From Clytia hemisphaerica (lineage: Eukaryota; Cnidaria; Hydrozoa; Leptothecata; Clytiidae): a stretch of DNA of 64,000 nucleotides. The notes under the pieces are model-generated. The model saw only the letters and a list, made by a program, of their open reading frames with translations, searched no databases and was not told the DNA's origin. The stretch spans positions 682,001 through 746,000 of the forward strand of contig CACVBU010001117.1 in assembly GCA_902728285.1 (NCBI GenBank), written 5' to 3'. The translations under genes were made by a program, and so were the position numbers. Positions within the stretch are counted from its first letter, which is position 1, and the number at the start of each line of letters is the position of its first letter. Below are positions 59,201 to 64,000 of this stretch, piece by piece.

Positions 59201-60824
59201 GCCAAAGTTCCCGATGATCTGGTAACTTGATTATATTACCTCAAGAGCACAAGTGTTTCTTCTTACTTTTTGGGTAGGCTTTTGCTCATCCTCTAGCGAA
59301 AAGAGTTTCTTATATAGAAAGTATCTATAGAGGTCTGCGATTCAGACTACTTTTTGGGTAACAACATCTTATTATTATTACTGTCTTACATGTTATTCTC
59401 TTTATAAGCATAACGGTTATAAGCATATCCTTCAAACCATTCTTACAAAAAAACTATATTACCGTTTGAGCTTATTACCATATTTGGCAAGGCGTGGTTA
59501 AAAACATGGTGATTTGAACAGCTTCTTTTAAATTCATGTCTTTTCCGTCAATAGGTGTTTGACTCTTCACACAGCGGCTTACGTTTACTGAAAGATCAAC
59601 CAAGGGCTGCAGAATACCTTGGGCTTGGTAAGAACTAGATATAATTAGAATTTCTACCAATTAGGACTGTAGATGCCTTGAAGAACTGTTAAAGATCGCC
59701 ATTTTAGACTTCAGAGAAGTAAATTTATGATAAACAAAGTTATGAAAACTGAATGACATAGAAAGAAATTTAAAATAAAAAATACAAACCTTATATAGGC
59801 ATACTTTCAATCAAGGTGGATTCTATGCAAATTTTACTTTGTAAAACCATTATTCTTCCTTCTAGCAATAATTCGAAATATCGAGAAGATAGACGCACTG
59901 ACGACAAGATTGTACATTATCACCCCTGAACCTGTCGATGTTCTCGATCAAGTCAACGTCCTGTTGAAAGGGAATATTCAACTATCTCAATCATACTTCA
60001 CACAGGTATGGCTTTGTAGTTTTGTGTTTGGAGTAAAGTATTTTCGTTTCCGTAATCGTAATTTTAAAATTTTTTCAGGTAAAGTGATTTGTTCCTTATT
60101 CATGATATGCACCATTGCAATGACCTTCGGGAACCCAACAGCTGATTGGTTGAAAGTGACGCATTGACTGACTTTACGTCACTTACAACCAATCAGCTAT
60201 TGGGTCAATGATGTAATGTCAGAAGACATTGAAGTGGTGCATATCATGAATAAGGTATTGTAACGAAGCCAGATGTAAAAGCCTTGGTCTATTCGCTTTA
60301 GGTGTGTCTTATTTTACCTACCATGTGAATACGCTGGCATGGTTTCTACCACGAATGCAAAAAGATCATCATGGGTTGGTTAACTTAAGCCGACTCGATA
60401 GCTCAGTATTTTTTAATATCCTCTGTCTTATGTATAGTCAAAGAAAACTATAATCATCTTTTTGTTAACGCCGGTAAATTATGTTTATTTTCTTTTTTCA
60501 AATATAAGGATCCACGAGGAAAGCATCCATACTTTTCATACGACTACGATTTTTGTTAACGCCAATGAATTGTTTTTTTCTTTTTTCAATTATAAGGATC
60601 CACGAGGAAAGCATCCATACTTTTCATACGACTACGATTTTTGTTAACGCCAATGAATTATGTTTTTTTCTTTTTTCAATTATAAGGATCCACGAGGAAA
60701 GCATCCATACTTTTCATACGACTACGATACGTGTGTATCAAAAGGTTCGATGATGTTGAAACCCAGATATAACTTGAAACGGAAACCATCCAGGCTGAGA
60801 AATAGTTTTGGCGAGAGAGGTTAA
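26269..60824 (+). CDS. NOL9: NOL9, polynucleotide 5'-hydroxyl kinase, 16 exons, 692 aa
   Basis: Nucleolar Clp1/Grc3-family kinase that phosphorylates 5'-OH RNA ends in ITS2 processing of pre-rRNA with LAS1L (family knowledge). Exons: 26269-26484, 26778-26992, 27165-27213, 27666-27795, 28592-28803, 48029-48125, 52136-52223, 52970-53092, 53492-53631, 54323-54476, 55655-55723, 56552-56714, 59150-59221, 59555-59627, 59866-60005, 60687-60824. Every junction is GT-AG and in phase, giving 692 aa against 702 in human. A basic N-terminus (KLQRKKMKLKRLYKKVK) and an acidic stretch precede the conserved ISGSCIICCLFGTVEING block. The P-loop GGKDVGKS lies at 316-323, then LECDCGQTEFTPP (343-355), APLIVNTQGWV and DPSHVVQIQSD, then a C-terminal domain ending in a basic tail. 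Exons 5 and 6 are separated by a 19.2-kb intron carrying two other genes. Confidence 0.92.
27821..28591. other. NOL9 intron 4, repeat remnants
   Basis: Contains interspersed-repeat-like sequence (CCTCATTTGAAAG near 28320). Just before the exon-5 acceptor there is the right end of a TA-type MITE (TTCTTATAAAAAAACGTATA, 28560-28579). The branch point and polypyrimidine tract of exon 5 therefore sit at the element edge. Confidence 0.45.
31672..39854 (+). CDS. Secreted repeat protein, seven exons, 368 aa; possible pore-forming-type C-terminus
   Basis: Exons: 31672-31738, 32269-32374, 35285-35414, 37348-37540, 38140-38369, 38733-38903, 39645-39854, all GT-AG and in phase. Residues 1 to about 20 form a signal peptide (MASVKG then a hydrophobic core). 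Residues about 24-190 hold four diverged repeats of about 45 residues with the core L.PNC.GG.HY....KYIIFSDNTYRRV. Residues 243-368 (exons 6-7) form a Ser/Thr-rich beta-type domain beginning VEYKKTITKKVGY and ending in LKAGQSVYFWQYQIGLGTD. That alternation resembles aerolysin/ETX-MTX2-like proteins, but this is a weak visual resemblance: no catalytic residues or decisive motif are seen. It could equally be a lectin-like or matrix protein of unknown role. It is nested in NOL9 intron 5. Confidence 0.8.
31888..32127. repeat. 75-bp minisatellite, three full copies
   Basis: TATTCGATAGGCTCCCTCCC recurs at 31888, 31963 and 32038, with a partial copy at 32113. The copies share AAATTTAAAGTCTCCGTCAA. 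It lies in intron 1 of the secreted-protein gene. Confidence 0.9.
32480..32655 (-). mobile_element. tRNA-derived SINE
   Basis: The minus strand shows an A-box-like TAGTACAAAAGGTAAAGC and a B box GGGTTCAATC at tRNA-like distance. There is no clean cloverleaf. It lies in an intron of the secreted-protein gene. Confidence 0.5.
32656..34733. other. Intron sequence with repeated blocks and TGACGTCA sites
   Basis: No coding exon is seen. TTTCCGATCCAATGAGGGGT occurs at about 34225 and 34398, each followed by CTCAAACTCGAGATAT, so a block of about 170 bp is duplicated. Several GACGTCA palindromes lie at 33665, 34125, 34148, 34300 and 34482. A fragment with GACGGGGGGATTCGAATAAG is at 32719. Confidence 0.5.
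34742..35097. mobile_element. hAT-like MITE with G/C-run ends and 8-bp duplication
   Basis: Ends of about 50 bp are imperfectly inverted (ACCGGGGGG..GTACTAGG / CCTAAGTACCCC..CGGG). The flanks are the direct repeat ACTGTACT (34734-34741 and 35098-35105), typical of hAT elements. The interior repeats GACCCTTTGAGAGAC four times. Confidence 0.78.
35699..37035 (-). mobile_element. Element with TTAAGGGCTCTG ends and a decayed acidic ORF
   Basis: Inverted ends TTAAAGGCTCTGGTCATAG (35699) and CCAGAGCCCTTAA (to 37035). It shares termini and an internal frame with the element at 49410-50123. On the minus strand, 36898-36632 reads 88 codons without a stop, beginning MKKLNEEENEEFFEEEYF and containing RWCI. 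A three-copy 156-bp tandem array lies in the middle. Confidence 0.6.
35980..36447. repeat. 156-bp tandem repeat, three copies
   Basis: GGGACGAGTTTTTC recurs at 36021, 36177 and 36333, with GGCAGCCTGGAGACTTCAAA and CTTGGGTGAATATCTGGG in each unit. Long open frames on both strands here are reading through the array. Confidence 0.88.
37070..37305 (-). mobile_element. tRNA-derived SINE
   Basis: On the minus strand it begins GCCGGGTAGCTCAGTCGGTA (A box) and carries GGGTTCGATCCCCAGTCACC (B box), with a tRNA-like head of about 73 nt, then a 160-nt unrelated body to GCCACCATATGAATATAC. The head could fold like a valine-type tRNA, but the attached body makes a SINE more likely. Confidence 0.65.
39476..39630. 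mobile_element. Small inverted-repeat element in the last intron of the secreted gene
   Basis: AGTGGAGTCTC..ATTCGAAC (about 39480) pairs with GTTCGAGTTATAGAGACTCTACT (about 39603-39627). It ends about 15 bp before the last exon's acceptor. Confidence 0.55.
39980..40328. mobile_element. hAT-like MITE, CCCGGGGG ends, 8-bp duplication GCTCTCAC
   Basis: CCCGGGGGGG..GAGGCACTC and GAGTGCCCCCTCCCCCCGGG are inverted ends. The flanks are GCTCTCAC at 39972-39979 and 40329-40336. The interior repeats GCACTGTAAGGGT three to four times. It sits inside an older element whose ends ACAGTTGGCTCTC and GGGTCAACTGT lie at about 39965 and 40496. Related truncated material is near 53805-54110, 55060-55260 and 61150-61640. 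Confidence 0.8.
40500..41654. other. Intergenic or intron sequence, 3' side of the four-TM gene
   Basis: Holds the presumed 3'UTR of the minus-strand four-TM gene and a pol III B-box-like fragment CCCGGTTCGAATTCCCGC (about 40729). No other gene is supported. Confidence 0.4.
41655..45652 (-). CDS. CD20/MS4A-like four-transmembrane protein, four exons, 203 aa
   Basis: Minus-strand exons: 45652-45497, 43015-42959, 42705-42391, 41738-41655. All are phase 0 with GT-AG borders, including a strong GTAAGTAAAA donor after exon 3. The uninterrupted frame beyond that donor is intron read-through. Four hydrophobic segments are seen: about 13-35, 46-66 (WWAGVVFAIPGIIGIVVGV), 72-100 and 143-174. A cysteine-bearing loop lies between TM3 and TM4 (CRQSAYNECTC). 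The cytoplasmic tail is QP-rich, with a PPAY motif (190-193) that could bind WW domains. The topology and the W-G-P-G pattern of TM2 fit the CD20-like family; sarcospan or other small tetraspans are alternatives. It is nested antisense in NOL9 intron 5. Confidence 0.8.
42091..42250. repeat. Degenerate 19-20-bp tandem repeat
   Basis: About eight units of the form GAGTTGTAnnTAGnnA (42110, 42129, 42149, 42168, 42188, 42207), in the last intron of the four-TM gene. Confidence 0.75.
43388..43640 (-). pseudogene. 3' fragment of a CR1-like reverse transcriptase
   Basis: The minus strand reads HDYELHRNFANDGMRGYQSN, then SLFYRSVKPWNDLEEDIVEA, the typical C-terminal tail of CR1/Jockey-type ORF2 proteins (FxxR.....WN.L). 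It is only a tail and lies in intron 1 of the four-TM gene. Confidence 0.7.
44118..44155 (-). pseudogene. Decayed duplicate of exon 2 of the four-TM gene
   Basis: The minus strand reads FTMPGVIGIIDVN against exon 2 FAIPGIIGIVVGV, and the DNA is similar over about 34 nt. It lacks an AG acceptor and breaks down after the match, so it is probably not spliced. Confidence 0.45.
44770..44941. mobile_element. Hairpin MITE, about 70-bp arms
   Basis: GACCTTATCGAAGTTTTTG... pairs with the segment ending TTAGATAAGAT. The arms include GCGATGTATTGTGGGATTGT, and the centre is CAGGAATTCCTCGAGG. Confidence 0.78.
45653..48028. other. Upstream region of the four-TM gene; repeat remnants
   Basis: Includes the presumed minus-strand promoter above 45652 and a dispersed-repeat copy at 46933-47142 that is also found at 62549-62753. 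C-run fragments (46320-46340, 47170-47180) and a TA-type MITE remnant (47275-47420) are also present. No gene is supported. Confidence 0.5.
46933..47142. repeat. Dispersed repeat, copy 1
   Basis: About 205 bp nearly identical to 62549-62753 in the same orientation, from GAGCGGCTCGCCTG through CGTAAACAAAGGAATTGCTA to CTTCGGGCTTTAAACTCAAT. It is non-coding. Confidence 0.85.
48171..48315. mobile_element. TA-flanked MITE just after NOL9 exon 6
   Basis: CACGCTTTTTTTTAAGAAT and ATTCTTATAAAAAAGCGTG are inverted ends with TA on each side (48169-48170 and 48316-48317). It belongs to the family seen at 5072-5351 and starts 46 bp after the exon-6 donor. Confidence 0.8.
48338..48566. mobile_element. CATCAGTGGAGG-family MITE
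   Basis: Inverted ends of about 85 bp: TACCATGAAGTCGGGTAACT, then TTGCATCAGTGGAGGCTAAC and CATAGCCCTCAAATGAATGA, mirrored to 48566. The centre has GCAGCTCCGCTTGCAGCTC. Confidence 0.85.
48840..49385. other. GC-richer block with SINE-like tail
   Basis: The segment is clearly less AT-rich than its surroundings (GTCGGGTATCCCTGAATACG, CCTATCCTAGGGTAGGTATC) and ends in a CTTCTCTTCTCTTCTC tail. It may be a SINE body or retrotransposon fragment. No protein is recognised. Confidence 0.35.
49410..50123 (+). mobile_element. Second copy of the TTAAGGGCTCTG element
   Basis: TTAAGGGCTCTGACCATAGT at 49410 and its complement ending at 50123. On the plus strand, codons from about 49552 read FDEEENEDFCEEDYF and later SRWCIF, collinear with the open frame of the 35699-37035 copy but broken by three stops. 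Confidence 0.78.
50160..52060. repeat. Higher-order tandem array, about 475-bp period, CCGGAAA-rich
   Basis: GATGCAAAATGnnAATnCC marks unit starts near 50206, 50683 and 51156, with a shortened unit following to about 52060. Each unit has sub-repeats of about 115 bp built around GCCGGAAATATGCCGGAAA, CAAAGATGCGTATTA and ACCATCAAGCATG. An unrelated stretch interrupts it at about 51525-51690. It fills most of NOL9 intron 6, and the open frames on both strands derive from it. Confidence 0.85.
53093..53491. other. NOL9 intron 8 with MITE-like sequence
   Basis: AACACGAGGCTGAAAACTGG and GTTCTTATAAAAAAGCAT mark a diverged member of the TAAGAA MITE family. Its right edge abuts the polypyrimidine tract of exon 9. 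Confidence 0.4.
54477..55654. other. NOL9 intron 10 with repeated CGCGAAAGTT motifs
   Basis: CGCGAAAGTTTATGCTCGCG and variants recur at 54649, 54857 and 54950. G-rich hAT-like remnant material follows at 55060-55260 (GGGACTCAT and related motifs). No exon is supported. Confidence 0.45.
57240..57583. mobile_element. CATCAGTGGAGG-family MITE with amplified terminal unit
   Basis: GGTACCGTGAGATTGGGTAA and its complement are the ends. The 20-bp block GTAACTTGCATCAGTGGAGG occurs six times in a row in the left end (57257-57376) and once in the right end. The centre matches the 48338 copy (CCAGCCAGGTC, GCAGCTCCGCTCGCAGCTC). It lies in NOL9 intron 12. Confidence 0.9.
57920..58590. repeat. About 180-bp tandem repeat, 3.7 copies
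   Basis: GACAGATCCA marks units at 57933, 58117, 58297 and 58500. Shared blocks include TTGTTCAAATTTACACATGA and GTGTCCATTA. It is diverged and lies in NOL9 intron 12. Confidence 0.8.
60093..60255. mobile_element. Hairpin MITE in the last NOL9 intron
   Basis: CCTTATTCATGATATGCACC pairs with its complement ending at 60255. The arms are about 65-70 bp and include CAGCTGATTGGTT. Confidence 0.8.
60464..60730 (+). repeat. NOL9: Tandem triplication across the NOL9 last-exon splice acceptor
   Basis: A unit of 88-90 bp, from TTTTTGTTAACGCC through the T-rich tract and ATAAG|GATCCACGAGG to CGACTACGAT, occurs three times. Acceptors precede 60509, 60597 and 60687. Only the third copy continues into the full 46-codon exon. 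Splicing to copy 1 or 2 would give the same first 14 residues, then FC and a stop. Confidence 0.9.
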
Positions 60825-62465
60825 AGAGCTATGATAATGCTCATTTATTGATTGGATGCGCGAGGTATCCTTAATTTGGTGACGTATATCAATATTGGTA
60901 TACTGGATATATCATCGGAATATTACTTGATATTATTATATTGAGCCACCCTATAAATCGCAGTGTTAAAAGTTCTTCCGCCCTTGATGGATTTCCTCTC
61001 AGCGAAGTAGAGTCTTTTCCGTCTTAAATCTCTGAACAATTCACCAAAATTTCAAGATTTTGTGCTGATTTGCTATTTTGTGTCTAAAGCGAAACACCTT
61101 GCATTGACCACTGAAATTTAACCACCCTTAAAAGGCCTTCACGATGGAGAAATGGGTATAAAGTCGCGAGATACATATAGTACTCATTATCGTATGTTTT
61201 GCCCAAAATTAAGCCTTCGAAAGCGGACCCTTGCAGAAAAGTTAAGGCGAATAGACCTTTTCATAAATTACCTCACGAACATCACTTGCCTCGTTTTGAA
61301 ATTATTGCCGTGATGATTAACTCCCAGCAGATTTTATTAAAACTACTTTCCATTCATTAAAAAAATCATTTTTTTTCTCAAGTGACATAATGGTAATGGT
61401 AATTGTTTGAATACGAGGCAAGTGATATTCGTGACGTAATTTATGAAAAGGCCCATTAGAGTAAATCTGAGCGAAAAATGTACAATGACGGCAAAAAAAC
61501 TTTGTTTTGCTCACTTTTTACACCCACTTTCTCTCATTTTTGCTCATTTTGATCCTTACAGGGGAAACCTGATATAAAATGCACCCTTAAGAGCCGCACC
61601 TACGGTACGTTACTTACCTTGAGTGCCCCTCCCCTCCCGGGGAAATATTTATTTTGGTTATTCAAGGGAATCAAAACCCAAAGTTTATAATTTTTTATGC
61701 AATTTGTATAGCTTTTAGTTTTTATGGTATAAGAACTGGATAACCTCAAAAATAGTACTTCTTTTCTTTTTATCTTGCAATGGGCTCTTCCAGAAAAAAT
61801 TTGGATATGGCAGCTGGAGGATATGACATTTTTGGAAATTTACCTGCGGACATTGTGACTTTTGATCCCCCGAATAACATATCTAAATCCCCTGACAAGC
61901 ATCAGTTGACCCCTGGACATTAATAATTACCCCTAAACAGAGCAGTTTTGCCCCCCCCCTAAGAAGGCAAGTCAAGTTTTGTAAAATTTTCACTAGGAAA
62001 ATTTCAACCGGTAAGGGTCCAAAGTTCGATGCACGTTTTTTTTATTAGAACCAAGTTTGCAGCTTTGAAAAATTTGACTAAATTTTCAAGTATTTAAACT
62101 ACTTGCGGTGTTGACGGGAGCAAAAAAGCAGTCCCGACATTAGAGATTGTGTTTTTGCATATACCACATTACTTAGCCAGGAAACCTTCAGCTCTCCTGC
62201 CTCTCCAATTTTAGGACTGGCGTTTATTATCGAGGGGGCGCTTAAGAACAGAGGACAAAAGACCTTCCTACCTAGACTAGTAAACTAGTCGGTTATTACT
62301 TATACTTATAATAAAACTGTCAATCAAATAATATAAACACTAATTAAATATTCAGCGCGCGTGAGAGAAAAGGAAAATAACCGACTAGAAGCTTCTTTCA
62401 ACGCTTTTTTTTCTTCACCTAAAATCGTAAGGAGAGACATACAGATTTCTGTATGTCTGACCAAA
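60825..62465. other. Repeat-bearing sequence downstream of NOL9
   Basis: Holds a hAT-like G/C-run remnant (about 61150-61640) interrupted by a hairpin MITE at 61254-61453 (GACCTTTTCATAAATTAC with its inverted partner). A CTAGTCGGTTATT inverted pair lies at 62286 and 62376. No gene is supported, and the NOL9 polyadenylation site is not obvious. Confidence 0.5.
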
Positions 62466-62548
62466 TGAAGTATAAGCCCGAAGGGCTAGAAGTCAATCTC
62501 CTTGGTAGGATTTGAAGCCAACAAATCCTACCAAAGTTGTGCGGCCTT

Positions 62549-62753
62549 GAGCGGCTCGCCTGTTTTTTTCACAAATAACAGATTGAAACTAAAATTTACC
62601 GCTAAATTTCGAAAAAAATATCAATCGTAAACAAAGGAATTGCTAGATTCAATCTGTCGTCAAAAATACGGCGCATTTTTTAAGGCTTCACTTTTTATTG
62701 CCTGAGAAAGGTTGGAGATTGAGCGAACCCTTCGGGCTTTAAACTCAATGGGT
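62549..62753. repeat. Dispersed repeat, copy 2
   Basis: Near-identical to 46933-47142. Just upstream, AGCCCGAAGGGCT (about 62477) is a palindromic relative of the same end. Confidence 0.85.
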
Positions 62754-62960
62754 TGTCCTTCCTCTTATCCAACCTAATTTAGAGCGCCTTGGGCGCTTTA
62801 AAATCGCGGTTTGTGCGTGGTTATAAGATTTCGTAAGAATTTCCCTTTATTCTCAAATATTACGACCATGATTGTAAGTTTTTTTTTATATTATACTTCT
62901 TTACAAAATAAACGGCCCTCTTACCATACTCTCAATGAGTAGCTTTTGATGGGATTTTTG

Positions 62961-63280
62961 CTTACTCTTAGGTTCCAAATAAACGCCCCCCCCCCGCTTG
63001 TTAATTTTTCGAAAATTTTCCAACCCCCCCCCCCGGACCCCCCCCCGCCCCGTTTTTTTATCTCTAAGAATATTTTCAGCTGTCAAAGAGAAAGCCCCTT
63101 ATTTTGCTCTAAATAGCGTGATTTTAGCCTATTTTTACCTTATTTTTGGGTTTCAGAAGTACAATTTCCAACCCCCCCGGCAATTAAGCCCCCCCCCCCG
63201 TTTATCAAAATCTAGAAAATTTTCCAACCCCCCTGTTTATTCGAACCCCCCCCCCCCCGTTTATTTGGAACCTAAGAGTA
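62961..63280. mobile_element. Second copy of the CTTACTCTTAGGTTCC MITE
   Basis: Same termini as 1824-2072 with the interior in opposite orientation. It carries long C-runs (9-14) and the CAGCTGTCAAAGAGAAAG segment. Frames on both strands are artefacts of the runs. Confidence 0.8.
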
Positions 63281-63464
63281 TGTGTTGTAAGTTTGAATAG
63301 AGAGTATGGATCTCCAGACTAGAGGGAGAGGGGGGGGCTTTAATTAAAAAAAAAAATTTCCTCCTATTAGGGGCGTTTTTCTGTGAGGGCGTTTAAAAGA
63401 AGGGGGCGTTTATTCGGCAATACAGTAAATCAAAGAAAAGATGGCGGCTGGAATGTGTTCGAAG

Positions 63465-63958
63465 GTGCGGTTAAATCCTGACAATGCGGATCTATTTTCC
63501 ACCTCCTATCTCTCGATCTCCTTTTCTATTTTCTAGTTTCTGAGACTTAGTTTCTCATTTCTGACTGAGTTTTCATACCTGTCAATCATTTGTTCATCAA
63601 TTTCGACCAGTCTAATTTTCGCACCGAGTGGGATTCGAACCACCACCAAAGAAAGACCTTCGGATCCGGAAGCCAGCGCTCTATCCCTTGAGCCATCGCC
63701 GCACAGCAAAATCACGCAATTCATAACATTTTATACCAAACTGGCAAAATACGGGGGTAATGTTATTATAATATGGGTAAAAGTACCCCTTTTTTAACCT
63801 GACTGAAATTCGAGCCGTTACTAGCAACCCTGCGGGGCCCAAGGCGCCGAGTATGCACCCGGCACAGTGACAAGCCGTTACTAGAAACCCTGGCCCTACA
63901 TCGAAGACGCCAAAAAATAAAAATTTAAAGTTTCCGCATTGTCAGGATTTAACCGCTT
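63465..63958. mobile_element. Element with GCGGTTAAATCCTGACAATG ends, carrying a SINE
   Basis: Inverted ends of 24 bp at 63467-63490 and 63933-63956 are flanked by a near-perfect direct repeat TGTGTTCGAAGG / TGTGTTCGAGG. Inside are the tRNA-derived SINE copy (about 63600-63710, minus strand) and a duplicated GCCGTTACTAG.AACCCTG motif (63814 and 63873). Confidence 0.7.
63600..63710 (-). mobile_element. tRNA-derived SINE, second copy
   Basis: The minus strand has the A box ATGGCTCAAGGGATAGAGCG and the B box GGTTCGAATCCCACTCGG. It shares CCGAAGGTCTTTCTTTGG with the copy at 8985-9125. Confidence 0.7.
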
Positions 63959-64000
63959 CTTGTGTTCGAGGTTCGTAATTTTTGGATTTCTTGTCTTTTT

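Noticed and set aside
60509-60560. CRISPR-like or spacer-repeat reading of the triplicated block
   Set aside because: The units are direct, adjacent and contain the exon boundary; this is a eukaryotic tandem duplication.
62998-63300. 100-codon proline-rich frame
   Set aside because: Encoded by C-homopolymers of a MITE; no coding support.

Overview
This is a eukaryotic, animal nuclear window: AT-rich, with spliced genes and many short interspersed and palindromic elements. It carries an unmistakable TDP-43 (TARDBP), a TXNL4B (Dim2-like) and a NOL9 gene. The overall style (AT-rich introns, a CR1-like retrotransposon with a 2A-like peptide, cnidarian-looking secreted and four-TM proteins) suggests a non-bilaterian or other marine invertebrate, most likely a cnidarian. 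The species call is inference; the presence of the genes is seen directly.

Layout. 1-18.1 kb is a repeat province. It holds a GGGCC-terminated DNA transposon family at 1-1376 and, inverted, at 9848-13767; a damaged CR1-like non-LTR retrotransposon on the minus strand (about 2.93-6.07 kb); a TA-flanked 2.2-kb element (6796-8977) hosting a fold-back and a MULE-like element; tRNA-derived SINEs; and G/C-run elements. 18161-21390 is a complete five-exon TARDBP with a likely 3'UTR intron. 23169-25234 is an unrecognised three-exon, 92-codon gene. Its stop lies 12 nt upstream of, and in frame with, the intronless TXNL4B (25247-25696). From 26269 to 60824 runs a 16-exon NOL9, all phases consistent, 692 aa. 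Its fifth intron is about 19.2 kb long and holds two further genes: a seven-exon secreted repeat protein on the same strand (31672-39854), and a four-exon CD20/MS4A-like four-TM protein on the opposite strand (41655-45652). NOL9 ends in a last-exon segment repeated three times in tandem. 60.8-64 kb is again repeats.

How the genes relate. TARDBP (RNA binding and splicing), TXNL4B (U5-snRNP-type splicing factor) and NOL9 (pre-rRNA 5'-OH kinase) are all RNA-processing genes on one strand within 43 kb. Functional coupling is not shown by the sequence. TARDBP and NOL9 are also both on 1p36 in human, so old linkage is possible. The strongest candidates for something new are: the in-frame dicistronic arrangement at TXNL4B together with its CxxC motif; the duplicated splice donor just after the TARDBP stop codon; the triplicated NOL9 terminal exon; the nested secreted repeat protein; and a fossil acidic ORF shared by two copies of a long-TIR element. 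Exon boundaries were derived by hand from GT-AG sites, phase and homology, and have no transcript support.
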